In this document: positions 25,717-34,281 of the stretch, in pieces | How the letters are laid out: each line of letters opens with the position of its first letter | How positions within the stretch are numbered: position 1 is the first letter of the stretch | NCBI RefSeq assembly: GCF_004212635.1 | Contig: NZ_PSRT01000019.1 | Span: forward strand, 1 to 64,000 | Length of the DNA stretch: 64,000 bases | Direction: 5' to 3' | DNA from: Bradyrhizobium genosp. SA-3 | GTDB taxonomy: Bacteria > Pseudomonadota > Alphaproteobacteria > Rhizobiales > Xanthobacteraceae | Position numbers and translations under genes: made by a program | Notes under the pieces: generated by a model | Told to the model about the DNA's origin: nothing | Databases searched by the model: none | Seen by the model: only the letters and a program-made list of their open reading frames with translations

Positions 25717-26142
25717 ATGTACAGATTTCTCGAACAAACCGTCGAACGCTACATGACACGCAACGTCAAAACGGTGCAGCGCGACCGCGACTTGCTCGAG
25801 CTCAGCGAGATGTTCGAGACCGACGACTTCAACTCGTATCCGGTCGTCGATGACGACCAGGTGGTCGGCATCGTCACCAAGTTCGACATCCTGAATTGCT
25901 TCGCCTTCACGCCGAGCCAGATGCTGCCGCGCTATCCCGACTTGATGAGTCGCAAGATCGGCGACGTCATGACACCCGAGTTCATCTATGTCGGCCCCGA
26001 GACGCGGCTGACGCGCGTGCTCCAGATCATGGTCGAGCATCGCATCAGGAGCATCATCGTGCTCGACGGCGCGCAGAATCTGGCCGGAATCATCGCCCGC
26101 GAGGACGTCATCGCGGCGCTCAAGGCGACGGCGCGGGACTGA
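25717..26142 (+). CDS. CBS-domain protein
   Basis: 141 aa consisting of two CBS motifs: VERYMTRNVKTVQRDRDLLELSE... YPVVDDDQVVGIVTKFDIL, and IGDVMTPEFIYVGPETRLTR ... IIVLDGAQNLAGIIAREDVIAAL. A good GAGGAGG site precedes the ATG. CBS pairs bind adenosine nucleotides and act as energy sensors. It is co-transcribed with the Usp gene and probably FixK2-dependent. No output domain is present. Confidence 0.9.
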   Translation: MYRFLEQTVERYMTRNVKTVQRDRDLLELSEMFETDDFNSYPVVDDDQVVGIVTKFDILNCFAFTPSQMLPRYPDLMSRKIGDVMTPEFIYVGPETRLTRVLQIMVEHRIRSIIVLDGAQNLAGIIAREDVIAALKATARD

Positions 26143-26228
26143 CGCAGCGCCCTTCGATCCCGCGGTTCCGAGCTCCGTGATTTCACGGAGGCGACGGCTC
26201 GCCGCGGCCGGAACGCCTGGCGCATGCG

Positions 26229-26251
26229 ATTGATATCGCTCTCCGATCAAT
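26229..26251 (+). promoter_or_regulatory. Extra dyad upstream of the fixN FixK2 box
   Basis: ATTGAT (26229-26234) and ATCAAT (26246-26251) are mirror half-sites with an inner TTGA-N13-TCAA spacing, about 35 nt before the canonical box. The spacing is too wide for one FNR/FixK dimer on one face, so its meaning is uncertain. A TTGA-N13-TCAA element also occurs at 2084-2104. Confidence 0.25.
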
Positions 26252-26283
26252 ATCGCCCTCACATTAACAGAAATCCATCCATC

Positions 26284-26297
26284 TTGATTTCAATCAA
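26284..26297 (+). promoter_or_regulatory. FixK2 box of the fixNOQP operon
   Basis: TTGATTTCAATCAA is a perfect 14-bp dyad (TTGA-N6-TCAA) centred about 65 nt before the fixN ATG. This is the known FixK2-binding box sequence type in Bradyrhizobium; with class II placement at about -40 it predicts a transcript start near 26331. Confidence 0.9.
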
Positions 26298-26354
26298 TTC
26301 CCCGCGAGGGTGAATGTGGTTTCTGGCGTCGTGTTCTTTCGAGAGAGAATCCGC

Positions 26355-28004
26355 ATGAGCCAGCCCTCCATCTCCAAATCCATGACCATCGGCGAAAGCG
26401 GCCTGTCTGTCGTGTTTGCAGTCACCGCCTTCCTCTGCGTGATCGCTGCGGCCAAGGCGCTCGATGCACCCTTTGCCTTCCATGCTGCGCTCAGCGCTGC
26501 GGCGAGCCTGGCTGCGATGTTCTTTATCGTGAACCGCTACTTCGAACGGCCGGCCACGCTGCCGCCGGCGGAGATCAATGGCCGCCCCAACTACAACATG
26601 GGGCCGATCAAGTTCACCGCCTTCATGGCGATGTTCTGGGGCATCGCAGGCTTCCTCGTCGGCCTCATCATCGCCTCGCAGCTGGCCTGGCCCGCGCTGA
26701 ATTTCGACCTGCCCTGGACCAGCTTCGGCCGGCTGCGGCCGCTGCACACCTCCGCGGTGATCTTCGCCTTCGGCGGCAACGTGCTGATCGGCACGTCGTT
26801 CTACGTCGTGCAGAAGTCCTGCCGCGCGCGCCTGGCCGGCGATCTCGCGCCCTGGTTCGTCGTGATCGGCTACAACTTCTTCATCCTGATCGCCGGCACC
26901 GGCTATCTGCTCGGCGTCACCCAGTCGAAGGAATATGCCGAGCCGGAATGGTATGCCGACCTCTGGCTGACCATCGTCTGGGTCGCCTACCTGCTGGTCT
27001 TCCTTGCCACCATCTTCAAGCGCAAGGAGCCGCACATCTTCGTCGCGAACTGGTTTTATCTCGCCTTCATCGTGACGATCGCGGTGCTGCATCTCGGCAA
27101 CAATCCGGCGCTCCCGGTCTCGGTGTTCGGCTCGAAGTCCTACGTCGCCTGGGGCGGCATTCAGGACGCCATGTTCCAGTGGTGGTACGGCCATAACGCG
27201 GTCGGCTTCTTCCTGACCGCCGGCTTCCTCGCCATCATGTACTACTTCATTCCGAAGCGCGCCGAGCGGCCGGTCTATTCCTACCGGCTGTCGATCATCC
27301 ACTTCTGGGCGCTGATCTTCCTCTACATCTGGGCAGGTCCCCACCACCTGCACTACACGGCGCTGCCGGACTGGACCCAGACGCTCGGCATGACCTTCTC
27401 GATCATGCTGTGGATGCCCTCCTGGGGCGGCATGATCAACGGCCTGATGACGCTGTCGGGCGCCTGGGACAAGCTGCGCACCGATCCGGTGCTGCGCATG
27501 CTCGTCGTCTCCGTCGCCTTCTACGGCATGTCGACCTTCGAAGGTCCGATGATGTCGATCAAGGTGGTCAACTCGCTCAGCCACTACACCGACTGGACCA
27601 TCGGCCACGTGCATTCCGGCGCGCTCGGCTGGGTCGGCTTCGTCTCCTTCGGCGCGCTCTACTGCCTGGTGCCGTGGGCCTGGAATCGCAAGAGCCTCTA
27701 CAGCCTGAAGCTCGTCAACTGGCACTTCTGGATCGCCACCCTCGGCATCGTTCTCTACATCTCGGCGATGTGGGTGTCCGGCATCCTCCAGGGCCTGATG
27801 TGGCGCGCCTACACCTCGCTCGGCTTCCTCGAATATTCCTTCATCGAGACCGTCGAGGCGATGCATCCCTTCTACATCATCCGCGCTGCCGGCGGCGGCC
27901 TGTTCCTGATCGGCGCGCTGATCATGGCCTACAATCTCTGGATGACCGTCCGCGTCGGCGAGCAGGAAGTCCAGATGCCCGTCGCTCTTCAGCCGGCGGA
28001 ATGA
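26355..28004 (+). CDS. fixN: FixN, cbb3-type cytochrome c oxidase subunit I
   Basis: 549 aa from the ATG at 26355, after GAGAGAGA; a longer frame from 26310 is less likely. Twelve transmembrane helices. Haem and copper ligands are visible: His in [15 protein letters not shown] (low-spin haem b), [12 protein letters not shown] (CuB His), [15 protein letters not shown] (two CuB His), and [16 protein letters not shown] (haem ligands). It is the catalytic subunit of the high-affinity oxidase used in bacteroids and microaerobic growth, reducing O2 to water while pumping protons. First gene of fixNOQP. Confidence 0.97.
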   Translation: MSQPSISKSMTIGESGLSVVFAVTAFLCVIAAAKALDAPFAFHAALSAAASLAAMFFIVNRYFERPATLPPAEINGRPNYNMGPIKFTAFMAMFWGIAGFLVGLIIASQLAWPALNFDLPWTSFGRLRPLHTSAVIFAFGGNVLIGTSFYVVQKSCRARLAGDLAPWFVVIGYNFFILIAGTGYLLGVTQSKEYAEPEWYADLWLTIVWVAYLLVFLATIFKRKEPHIFVANWFYLAFIVTIAVLHLGNNPALPVSVFGSKSYVAWGGIQDAMFQWWYGHNAVGFFLTAGFLAIMYYFIPKRAERPVYSYRLSIIHFWALIFLYIWAGPHHLHYTALPDWTQTLGMTFSIMLWMPSWGGMINGLMTLSGAWDKLRTDPVLRMLVVSVAFYGMSTFEGPMMSIKVVNSLSHYTDWTIGHVHSGALGWVGFVSFGALYCLVPWAWNRKSLYSLKLVNWHFWIATLGIVLYISAMWVSGILQGLMWRAYTSLGFLEYSFIETVEAMHPFYIIRAAGGGLFLIGALIMAYNLWMTVRVGEQEVQMPVALQPAE

Positions 28005-28016
28005 GGAGCTCAAGCA

Positions 28017-28751
28017 ATGTCATTCTGGACACGCCATCAAGTCTTCGAAAAGAACTCGATCATCCTGGTCGTCGGCATCCTGCTCGTGGTTGCGATCGGC
28101 GGTCTCGTGGAGATCACTCCGCTGTTCTACCTCAAGAGCACGATCGAGGCGGTCGACGGCGTCAGGCCTTACACGCCGCTGGAATTGGCGGGGCGCAACG
28201 TCTACGTCCGCGAAGGCTGCTATCTCTGCCATTCGCAGATGATCCGGCCCTTGCGCGACGAGGTCGAGCGCTACGGCCACTTCTCGCTCGCCGCCGAGAG
28301 CATGTTCGACCATCCGTTCCAGTGGGGCTCGAAGCGTACCGGACCCGACCTCGCCCGCGTCGGGGCGAAATATTCCGATGACTGGCACGTCACCCATCTG
28401 ACCAACCCGCGCGCCATCGTGCCGCAATCGGTGATGCCGGGCTATCCGTTCCTGAGCCACACCGAGGTCGATCCGGACACAATCGCCGACCATATGCGCA
28501 CGTTGAAGGCCGTGGGCGTGCCCTACACCGACGACCAGATCGCGAGCGCAGGCGCCGACCTGAAGGCCCAGGCTGATCCGGACAATGCCGGCAGCGATGC
28601 CTTCAGCAAGCGCTACGCCAAGGCCGTCGTGCGCAACTTCGACGGCAAAACCGGCACGCCGACCGAAATGGACGCGCTGATCGCCTACTTGCAGATGCTC
28701 GGCACGCTGGTCGACTTCAAGCTCTACAACGAGAAAGCCAATCTTCGCTGA
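28017..28751 (+). CDS. fixO: FixO, cbb3 oxidase mono-haem cytochrome c subunit
   Basis: 244 aa. An N-terminal membrane anchor (about 14-37) holds the periplasmic haem domain. The CYLCH haem-attachment motif is at residues 68-72, with [12 protein letters not shown] supplying the axial methionine. CcoO carries electrons to FixN. The ATG lies 12 nt after the fixN stop with GAGGAG upstream. Confidence 0.97.
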   Translation: MSFWTRHQVFEKNSIILVVGILLVVAIGGLVEITPLFYLKSTIEAVDGVRPYTPLELAGRNVYVREGCYLCHSQMIRPLRDEVERYGHFSLAAESMFDHPFQWGSKRTGPDLARVGAKYSDDWHVTHLTNPRAIVPQSVMPGYPFLSHTEVDPDTIADHMRTLKAVGVPYTDDQIASAGADLKAQADPDNAGSDAFSKRYAKAVVRNFDGKTGTPTEMDALIAYLQMLGTLVDFKLYNEKANLR

Positions 28752-28764
28752 GAAGGCATCAACG

Positions 28765-28929
28765 ATGAAAGCTATCCTGACAGTCCATAATCTCGCGTCC
28801 GAGCTGGTGACGACGATCTGGACGCCGGTGTTCGTCGCGATCTTTCTCGCGATCATCGCCTACGCATTTTGGCCCCGTAACAAGGCTGCGTTCGACGAAG
28901 CAGCACACCTGCCGTTGCGGGAGGAGTGA
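28765..28929 (+). CDS. fixQ: FixQ, cbb3 oxidase small subunit IV
   Basis: 54 aa, one helix (about residues 18-36: TIWTPVFVAIFLAIIAYAFW) followed by a charged tail ending LPLREE. Size and single-helix topology are those of CcoQ/FixQ, which stabilises FixP in the complex. It lies 13 nt after fixO and 6 nt before fixP. Confidence 0.95.
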   Translation: MKAILTVHNLASELVTTIWTPVFVAIFLAIIAYAFWPRNKAAFDEAAHLPLREE

Positions 28930-28935
28930 GAGACC

Positions 28936-29808
28936 ATGACCGATCATAGCGAAGTCGATACCGTCACCGGCAAGTCCACGACCGGACACGAATGGGACGG
29001 CATCAAGGAGCTCAACACGCCGCTGCCGCGCTGGTGGGTGATCACTTTTTACCTCACCATCGTCTGGGCGATCGCCTACTGGATCGTCTATCCGGCCTGG
29101 CCGCTGATCGCCAGCAATACCACGGGCGTGTTCGGCTATTCGTCGCGCGCCGACGTCGCGGTCGAGCTCGCCAATCTCGAGAAGATCCGCGGTGACAAGA
29201 TGGTGGCGCTGGGCGCGGCCTCGCTGGCCGACATCGAGAAGGACCCGGCCTTGCTTGCGCTCGCCCGTGCCAAGGGCAAGACCGTGTTCGGCGACAATTG
29301 CGCGCCGTGCCACGGCTCCGGCGGCGCCGGTGCCAAGGGCTTCCCGAACCTGAACGACGACGACTGGCTGTGGGGAGGCACGCTCGACCAGATCATGCAG
29401 ACCATCCAGTACGGCGCGCGTTCCGGCCATGCCAAGACGCACGAAGGCCAGATGCTGGCCTTCGGCAAGGACGGCGTGCTGAAGGGCGACGAGATCGTCA
29501 CGGTCGCCAATTACGTGCGGTCGCTGTCGGGCCTCTCGACCCGCAACGGCTTTGATGCCGCCAAGGGCGAGAAGATCTTCGCGGAGAATTGCGTCGCCTG
29601 CCACGGCGACGGCGGCAAGGGCAACCAGGAGATGGGCGCGCCGAACCTGACCGACAAGATCTGGCTTTACGGCTCGGACGAGGCGAGCCTGATCGAGACC
29701 ATCAGCCAGGGCCGCGCCGGCGTCATGCCGGCCTGGGAAGGGCGGCTCGATCCCGCCACCATCAAGGCGATGGCAGTCTACGTCCACTCGCTCGGCGGCG
29801 GCAAATAA
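28936..29808 (+). CDS. fixP: FixP, cbb3 oxidase di-haem cytochrome c subunit
   Basis: 290 aa. Cytoplasmic head, one transmembrane helix (about 34-58), then two cytochrome c domains with CAPCH (122-126) and CVACH (219-223). Axial methionines are likely in EGQMLAFG and GRAGVMPAWEG. It takes electrons from the bc1 complex via cytochrome c and passes them to FixO. GGAGG precedes the ATG. Last gene of the fixNOQP operon; a hairpin follows. Confidence 0.97.
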   Translation: MTDHSEVDTVTGKSTTGHEWDGIKELNTPLPRWWVITFYLTIVWAIAYWIVYPAWPLIASNTTGVFGYSSRADVAVELANLEKIRGDKMVALGAASLADIEKDPALLALARAKGKTVFGDNCAPCHGSGGAGAKGFPNLNDDDWLWGGTLDQIMQTIQYGARSGHAKTHEGQMLAFGKDGVLKGDEIVTVANYVRSLSGLSTRNGFDAAKGEKIFAENCVACHGDGGKGNQEMGAPNLTDKIWLYGSDEASLIETISQGRAGVMPAWEGRLDPATIKAMAVYVHSLGGGK

Positions 29809-29835
29809 GCCTATCCACGGCCAACGACTTCCGGC

Positions 29836-29862
29836 GGGGGCGAAGAAAAGCGCCCCCGTTTG
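29836..29862 (+). terminator. Terminator-like hairpin after fixP
   Basis: GGGGGCG (29836-29842) pairs perfectly with CGCCCCC (29851-29857) around an A-rich 8-base loop and is followed by GTTTG. The short T-run gives a weak intrinsic terminator; its end overlaps the fixG FixK2 box. Confidence 0.65.
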
Positions 29863-29873
29863 CGTTGGATCAA
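29860..29873 (+). promoter_or_regulatory. FixK2 box of the fixGHIS operon
   Basis: TTGCGTTGGATCAA fits TTG-N8-CAA exactly, though the inner bases break the TTGA/TCAA symmetry on the left. It is centred about 62 nt before the fixG ATG, matching the fixN geometry. Confidence 0.75.
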
Positions 29874-29928
29874 GGGACATGTCGGCGCCGGGTCTAGGTT
29901 TAATCGCACCTCTTGAGAAGATTCCGCG

Positions 29929-31395
29929 ATGAACAAGACCGTCAACCCGAACGAACTCAAGCCGGCGGACGACAACGGGCCGCTCTATGCAGCCCGCAAG
30001 AAAGTCTATCCGCAGAGCGTCTCCGGCACGTTCCGCCGGATCAAATGGGGCCTGATGGCGTTCTGCCTCGGCGTCTATTATCTCCTGCCGTTCGTGCGCT
30101 GGAACCGCGGCCTCGGCGCTCCCAGCCAGGCCGTGCTGATCGATCTCCCCAACAGCCGCTTCTACTTCTTCTTCATCGAGCTATGGCCGCAGGAGGTCTA
30201 CTACTTCACCGGCCTGTTGATCGTTGCCGCCGTCGCGCTGTTCCTGATGAACTCCATCGGCGGCCGGATCTGGTGCGGCTACCTCTGTCCGCAGACGGTA
30301 TGGACCGACCTGTTCTATGCCGTCGAGCGTCTCGTCGAGGGCGACCGGCGCGAGCGGATGAGGAAGGATAAATCGTCCGACCCGCTGAAGCTCGAGCGGA
30401 TCTCCGAGATCGTGCTCAAGCACTCGATCTGGCTGCTGATCGCCTGGTGGACCGGCGGTGCCTGGGTGCTCTATTTCAACGACGCGCCGACGCTGGTCAA
30501 AGAGCTCGTCACCTTCCAGGCGCCGATGATCGCCTATGTCTGGATCGGCATCCTCACCGCATCGACTTATGTGCTCGCCGGCTCCATGCGCGAGCAGGTC
30601 TGCACCTATATGTGCCCGTGGCCGCGGATCCAGGCGGCGCTGACCGACGAATGGGCGCTCAACGTCACCTATCGCTACGACCGCGGCGAGAAGCGCACCT
30701 CGGTGAAGAAGGCCGCCGAGCTGCGCGCCCTCGGCCAGCAGGTCGGCGATTGCGTCGACTGCTATCAGTGCGTCGCGGTCTGTCCAACCGGCATCGACAT
30801 CCGCAACGGGCCGCAGCTCGAATGCATCCAGTGCGGGCTCTGCATCGACGCCTGCGACAACGTGATGACGAAGATCGGCCGGCCAAGGCGGCTGATCGGC
30901 TACGACAACGACATCAACATCCAGCGCCGTCAGGAAGGCAAGGCGCCGATCTACCGCATCGTCCGTGCCCGCACGGTCGTCTACAGCGCGATCATCGCGG
31001 CGGTCGGCGGCATCATGATCTATACGCTCGCGACCCGCAGCCTGCTCGACGTCAACGTCCTGCACGACCGCAATCCGGTCGCGGTCAAGCTCAGCGACGG
31101 TTCGATCCGTAACGCCTACACGGTGCGTCTGTTGAACAAGAGCGGCTACGACCGCGTCATCGCCATCGACGCGCACGGCCCGGCCAACGCGACCATCCAC
31201 GTCGTCGGCGTCGATTCGGTGACGCCGGACCGGCCGATGATCGTGATCCCGCGCGACTCCACCAGCGAGCTGCGGCTGCTCGTCACCGCGCCGGCGGACA
31301 ACAATCCGGAGAAGTCGATCCCAGTCCGCTTCCACGTCACCGATATCGGGCTTGGCGAGGTCGCTTCCGCCACCGACAATTTCGTCTCGCCTTAA
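29929..31395 (+). CDS. fixG: FixG/CcoG, cbb3 oxidase maturation ferredoxin
   Basis: 488 aa with about five membrane helices. It has the membrane motif WCGYLCPQTVW (NapH/CcoG type), two 4Fe-4S motifs in about 274-310 (CVDCYQCVAVCP and CIQCGLCIDACD), and a periplasmic C-terminal Ig-like domain. CcoG reduces Cu(II) to Cu(I) so that copper can be loaded into FixN. Its own FixK2 box lies upstream, separate from fixNOQP. Confidence 0.96.
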   Translation: MNKTVNPNELKPADDNGPLYAARKKVYPQSVSGTFRRIKWGLMAFCLGVYYLLPFVRWNRGLGAPSQAVLIDLPNSRFYFFFIELWPQEVYYFTGLLIVAAVALFLMNSIGGRIWCGYLCPQTVWTDLFYAVERLVEGDRRERMRKDKSSDPLKLERISEIVLKHSIWLLIAWWTGGAWVLYFNDAPTLVKELVTFQAPMIAYVWIGILTASTYVLAGSMREQVCTYMCPWPRIQAALTDEWALNVTYRYDRGEKRTSVKKAAELRALGQQVGDCVDCYQCVAVCPTGIDIRNGPQLECIQCGLCIDACDNVMTKIGRPRRLIGYDNDINIQRRQEGKAPIYRIVRARTVVYSAIIAAVGGIMIYTLATRSLLDVNVLHDRNPVAVKLSDGSIRNAYTVRLLNKSGYDRVIAIDAHGPANATIHVVGVDSVTPDRPMIVIPRDSTSELRLLVTAPADNNPEKSIPVRFHVTDIGLGEVASATDNFVSP

Positions 31396-31411
31396 GGATC
31401 AGGAGACTGCC

Positions 31412-31897
31412 ATGGCCTCCAAGCCGCTGACCGGAACCAAGGTGTTCCTGATGTTGGTCGCCTTCTTCGGCCTCGTGATCGGCGTCAACGTGACCATGAT
31501 GAAGCTCGCGATCGCGACGCTGCCCGGCACCGACGTCGACAGCCCCTATGCCGCGGGCCTCACCTATGACCGCGAGATCTCGGCGGCGCAGGACCAGGCG
31601 CTGCGCAAATGGAAGGTCAACGCCCATATCGAGCGCCGCAGCGACGGCGGCGCGGTGCTTCAGGTCGAAGCACGCGATGCGATCGGCCAGCCGATCGCTG
31701 GACTGAAGTTCGGCGGGCGACTGGAGCGGCCGACCGACAAGCGCGCCGATCTCGCCGTCGAGCTCACCGAAGCCGGCATCGGCATCTATCGCGGCCATGC
31801 CGCCGCCGTCGCGCCCGGCCAGTGGGACCTGGTGATCGAGGGTGAGGCGCGGGGGGCACGCGTGTTCCTGTCGCGCAACCGCGTGATCCTGAACTGA
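31412..31897 (+). CDS. fixH: FixH/CcoH, cbb3 assembly protein
   Basis: 161 aa from the ATG at 31412, with AGGAG upstream. A single transmembrane helix (about 8-32) is followed by a periplasmic domain beginning SPYAAGLTYDREISAAQDQ, the hallmark of FixH/CcoH. It is needed for stable assembly of the oxidase. It lies 16 nt after fixG and 12 nt before fixI. Confidence 0.95.
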   Translation: MASKPLTGTKVFLMLVAFFGLVIGVNVTMMKLAIATLPGTDVDSPYAAGLTYDREISAAQDQALRKWKVNAHIERRSDGGAVLQVEARDAIGQPIAGLKFGGRLERPTDKRADLAVELTEAGIGIYRGHAAAVAPGQWDLVIEGEARGARVFLSRNRVILN

Positions 31898-31909
31898 AGG
31901 GATTTCGTC

Positions 31910-34102
31910 ATGCAGGTCACGCGTGATTTTTCGCATTACGTCCGGACCGCGGGCGAGGGCCTCCAGCACATCGATCTCGCTGTCGAAGGCGTCCACTGCG
32001 CCGGCTGCATGGCCAAGATCGAGCGCGGGCTGTCCGCCATTCCAGATGTCACCCTGGCGCGGGTGAACCTCACCGACCGCCGCGTCGCGCTGGAATGGAA
32101 GGCCGGCACGCTCGATCCTGGCCGATTCATCGATCGGCTTGAAGAGCTCGGCTACAAGGCCTATCCATTCGAGACCGAGAGCGCGGAAGCGACCGAGGTC
32201 GCCGAATCGCGCTTCCTGCTGCGCTGCCTCGGCGTCGCCGCGTTCGCCACCATGAACGTGATGATGCTGTCGATCCCGGTGTGGTCGGGCAACGTCTCCG
32301 ACATGCTGCCCGAGCAGCGCGACTTCTTCCACTGGCTCTCGGCGCTGATCGCGCTGCCGGCGGCGGCCTATGCCGGCCAGCCGTTCTTCCGTTCGGCCTG
32401 GCGCGCGCTGGCGGCCAAGACCACCAACATGGACGTGCCGATCTCGATCGGCGTGATCCTCGCGCTCGGCATGTCCGTGGTGGAGACCATCCATCACGCC
32501 GAGCACGCCTATTTCGACGCCGCGATCATGCTGCTGACGTTCCTCCTGGTCGGCCGTTTCCTCGACCAGAACATGCGGCGGCGGACCCGTGCGGTCGCCG
32601 GCAATCTTGCGGCGCTGAAGGCGGAGACGGCGGCCAAGTTCGTGGGGCCCGATGAAATCTCGCACGTGCCGGTGGCCGCGATCCATCCCGGCGACATCGT
32701 GCTGCTGCGCCCCGGCGAGCGCTGTGCAGTCGACGGCACCGTGATGGAGGGACGTTCCGAGATCGACCAGAGCCTGATCACCGGCGAGACGCTCTATGTC
32801 ACGGCCGAGCAGGGCACGCCGGTCTATGCGGGATCGATGAACATCTCCGGCACGCTGCGGGTGCGGGTCTCGGCGTCCTCGGAGGCGACGCTGCTCGCCG
32901 AGATCACGCGGCTGCTCGACAACGCGCTCCAGGCGCGCTCGCGCTACATGCGGCTCGCCGATCGTGCCTCGCGGCTCTATGCGCCGGTGGTGCATGCGAC
33001 TGCGCTTCTGACCATCCTCGGCTGGGTCATCGCCGGCGCGAGCTGGCATGATGCGATCGTGACCGGCGTCGCCGTGCTGATCATCACCTGTCCCTGCGCG
33101 CTCGGGCTCGCGATCCCGACCGTGCAGACGGTGGCCTCGGGCGCGATGTTCAAGGCGGGGGTGCTGCTCAATGCGGGCGACGCGATCGAGCGGCTGGCCG
33201 AAGCCGACCATGTCATCTTCGACAAGACCGGCACGCTGACGCTGCCCGATCTCGAAGTCATGAATGCCGCCGACATCCCCGCCGACATCATCGAACTCGC
33301 CGGGCGCCTTGCGCTGTCGAGCCATCATCCCGTCGCAGCTGCGGTGGCGCAGGCTGCCGGCGCCAAGTCTCCCATCGTCGGCGCAGTCGAAGAATCCGGG
33401 CAGGGCGTGCGCGCTGTGGTCGATGGCGTCGAGCTTCGTCTCGGCCGGCCGTCCTTCTGTGGTGCGGAGACGCTGGTTGCCGATGTGGTCCGTCTCGATC
33501 CCGAGGCATCCATCGTGGCCTTCAGCAAGGGCAGCGAAAGCTTCATCCTGTCGGTGCGTCAGGGCTTGCGCCCGGACACGCAGGCCGTGATCGCGGCGTT
33601 GAAGGCGCGCAACATCGGCATCGAGATCCTCTCCGGCGACCGCGAGCCGGCGGTGAAGGCCGCCGCCGATGCGCTCGGCATTCCCGAATGGCGCGCCGGC
33701 GTCACGCCCGCCGACAAGATCGCGCGGATCGAGGAGTTGAAGCGCCGTGGCGCAAAAGTGCTGATGGTGGGCGACGGCATGAACGATGCGCCGTCGCTGG
33801 CGGCGGCCCATGTCTCGATGTCGCCGATCTCCGCCGCGCATCTGAGCCAAGCAACCGCCGATCTCGTCTTCCTCGGCCGGCCGCTGGCCCCGGTCGTCGC
33901 GGCCATCGACGCGTCGCGCAAGGCGTTGCACCTGATGCAGCAGAACCTCTGGCTCGCGATCGGCTACAACGTCCTCGCCGTGCCGGTCGCGATCAGCGGC
34001 GTCGTGACGCCCCTGATCGCGGCGGCCGCCATGAGCGGATCGTCGATTCTGGTGATGCTCAATTCGTTGCGGGCGCGCAGTGCCTCGCGGGAGATCGCGT
34101 GA
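31910..34102 (+). CDS. fixI: FixI/CcoI, copper-transporting P-type ATPase
   Basis: 730 aa. N-terminal heavy-metal domain with VHCAGCMAKIE (Cys30, Cys33), eight membrane helices, actuator loop SLITGET, membrane copper site CPCAL (about 394), phosphorylation site DKTGTLT (about 438) and hinge GDGMNDAPSLAAA. It pumps Cu(I) towards the periplasmic side for cbb3 oxidase assembly (CopA2/CcoI class) rather than for detoxification. Its TGA overlaps the fixS start. Confidence 0.96.
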   Translation: MQVTRDFSHYVRTAGEGLQHIDLAVEGVHCAGCMAKIERGLSAIPDVTLARVNLTDRRVALEWKAGTLDPGRFIDRLEELGYKAYPFETESAEATEVAESRFLLRCLGVAAFATMNVMMLSIPVWSGNVSDMLPEQRDFFHWLSALIALPAAAYAGQPFFRSAWRALAAKTTNMDVPISIGVILALGMSVVETIHHAEHAYFDAAIMLLTFLLVGRFLDQNMRRRTRAVAGNLAALKAETAAKFVGPDEISHVPVAAIHPGDIVLLRPGERCAVDGTVMEGRSEIDQSLITGETLYVTAEQGTPVYAGSMNISGTLRVRVSASSEATLLAEITRLLDNALQARSRYMRLADRASRLYAPVVHATALLTILGWVIAGASWHDAIVTGVAVLIITCPCALGLAIPTVQTVASGAMFKAGVLLNAGDAIERLAEADHVIFDKTGTLTLPDLEVMNAADIPADIIELAGRLALSSHHPVAAAVAQAAGAKSPIVGAVEESGQGVRAVVDGVELRLGRPSFCGAETLVADVVRLDPEASIVAFSKGSESFILSVRQGLRPDTQAVIAALKARNIGIEILSGDREPAVKAAADALGIPEWRAGVTPADKIARIEELKRRGAKVLMVGDGMNDAPSLAAAHVSMSPISAAHLSQATADLVFLGRPLAPVVAAIDASRKALHLMQQNLWLAIGYNVLAVPVAISGVVTPLIAAAAMSGSSILVMLNSLRARSASREIA

Positions 34103-34281
34103 TGGAGATCCTGGTCATTCTGGTCCCGCTGGCGCTGGCTCTCGGCGGTGCCGGTCTCGTCGCTTTCCTCTGGTCGCTGCGGAGCGGCCAATACGACGAT
34201 CTCGACGGCGCCGCCTGGCGCGCGATTGCCGACGACGAGCCGCCGCAACAGGCGCCGACTAGCGCTTCAAGTCAATCGTGA
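34102..34281 (+). CDS. fixS: FixS/CcoS, cbb3 maturation protein
   Basis: 59 aa; one N-terminal helix (MEILVILVPLALALGGAGL) followed by FLWSLRSGQYDDLDGAAWR, the conserved CcoS signature. It is required for cofactor insertion into FixN. The start overlaps the fixI stop by one base, and the end overlaps the convergent MFS gene by 23 bp. Confidence 0.95.
   Translation: MEILVILVPLALALGGAGLVAFLWSLRSGQYDDLDGAAWRAIADDEPPQQAPTSASSQS

Noticed and set aside
31337..33931. Antisense open frame of over 860 codons opposite fixI
   Set aside because: Same GC-driven artefact; fixI on the plus strand has every P-type ATPase motif.
21220..34281. Neighbouring nitrogenase (nif) genes
   Set aside because: No nifHDK, nifA or other nitrogenase gene is visible; the fix genes here serve microaerobic respiration and occur in non-symbiotic strains as well.
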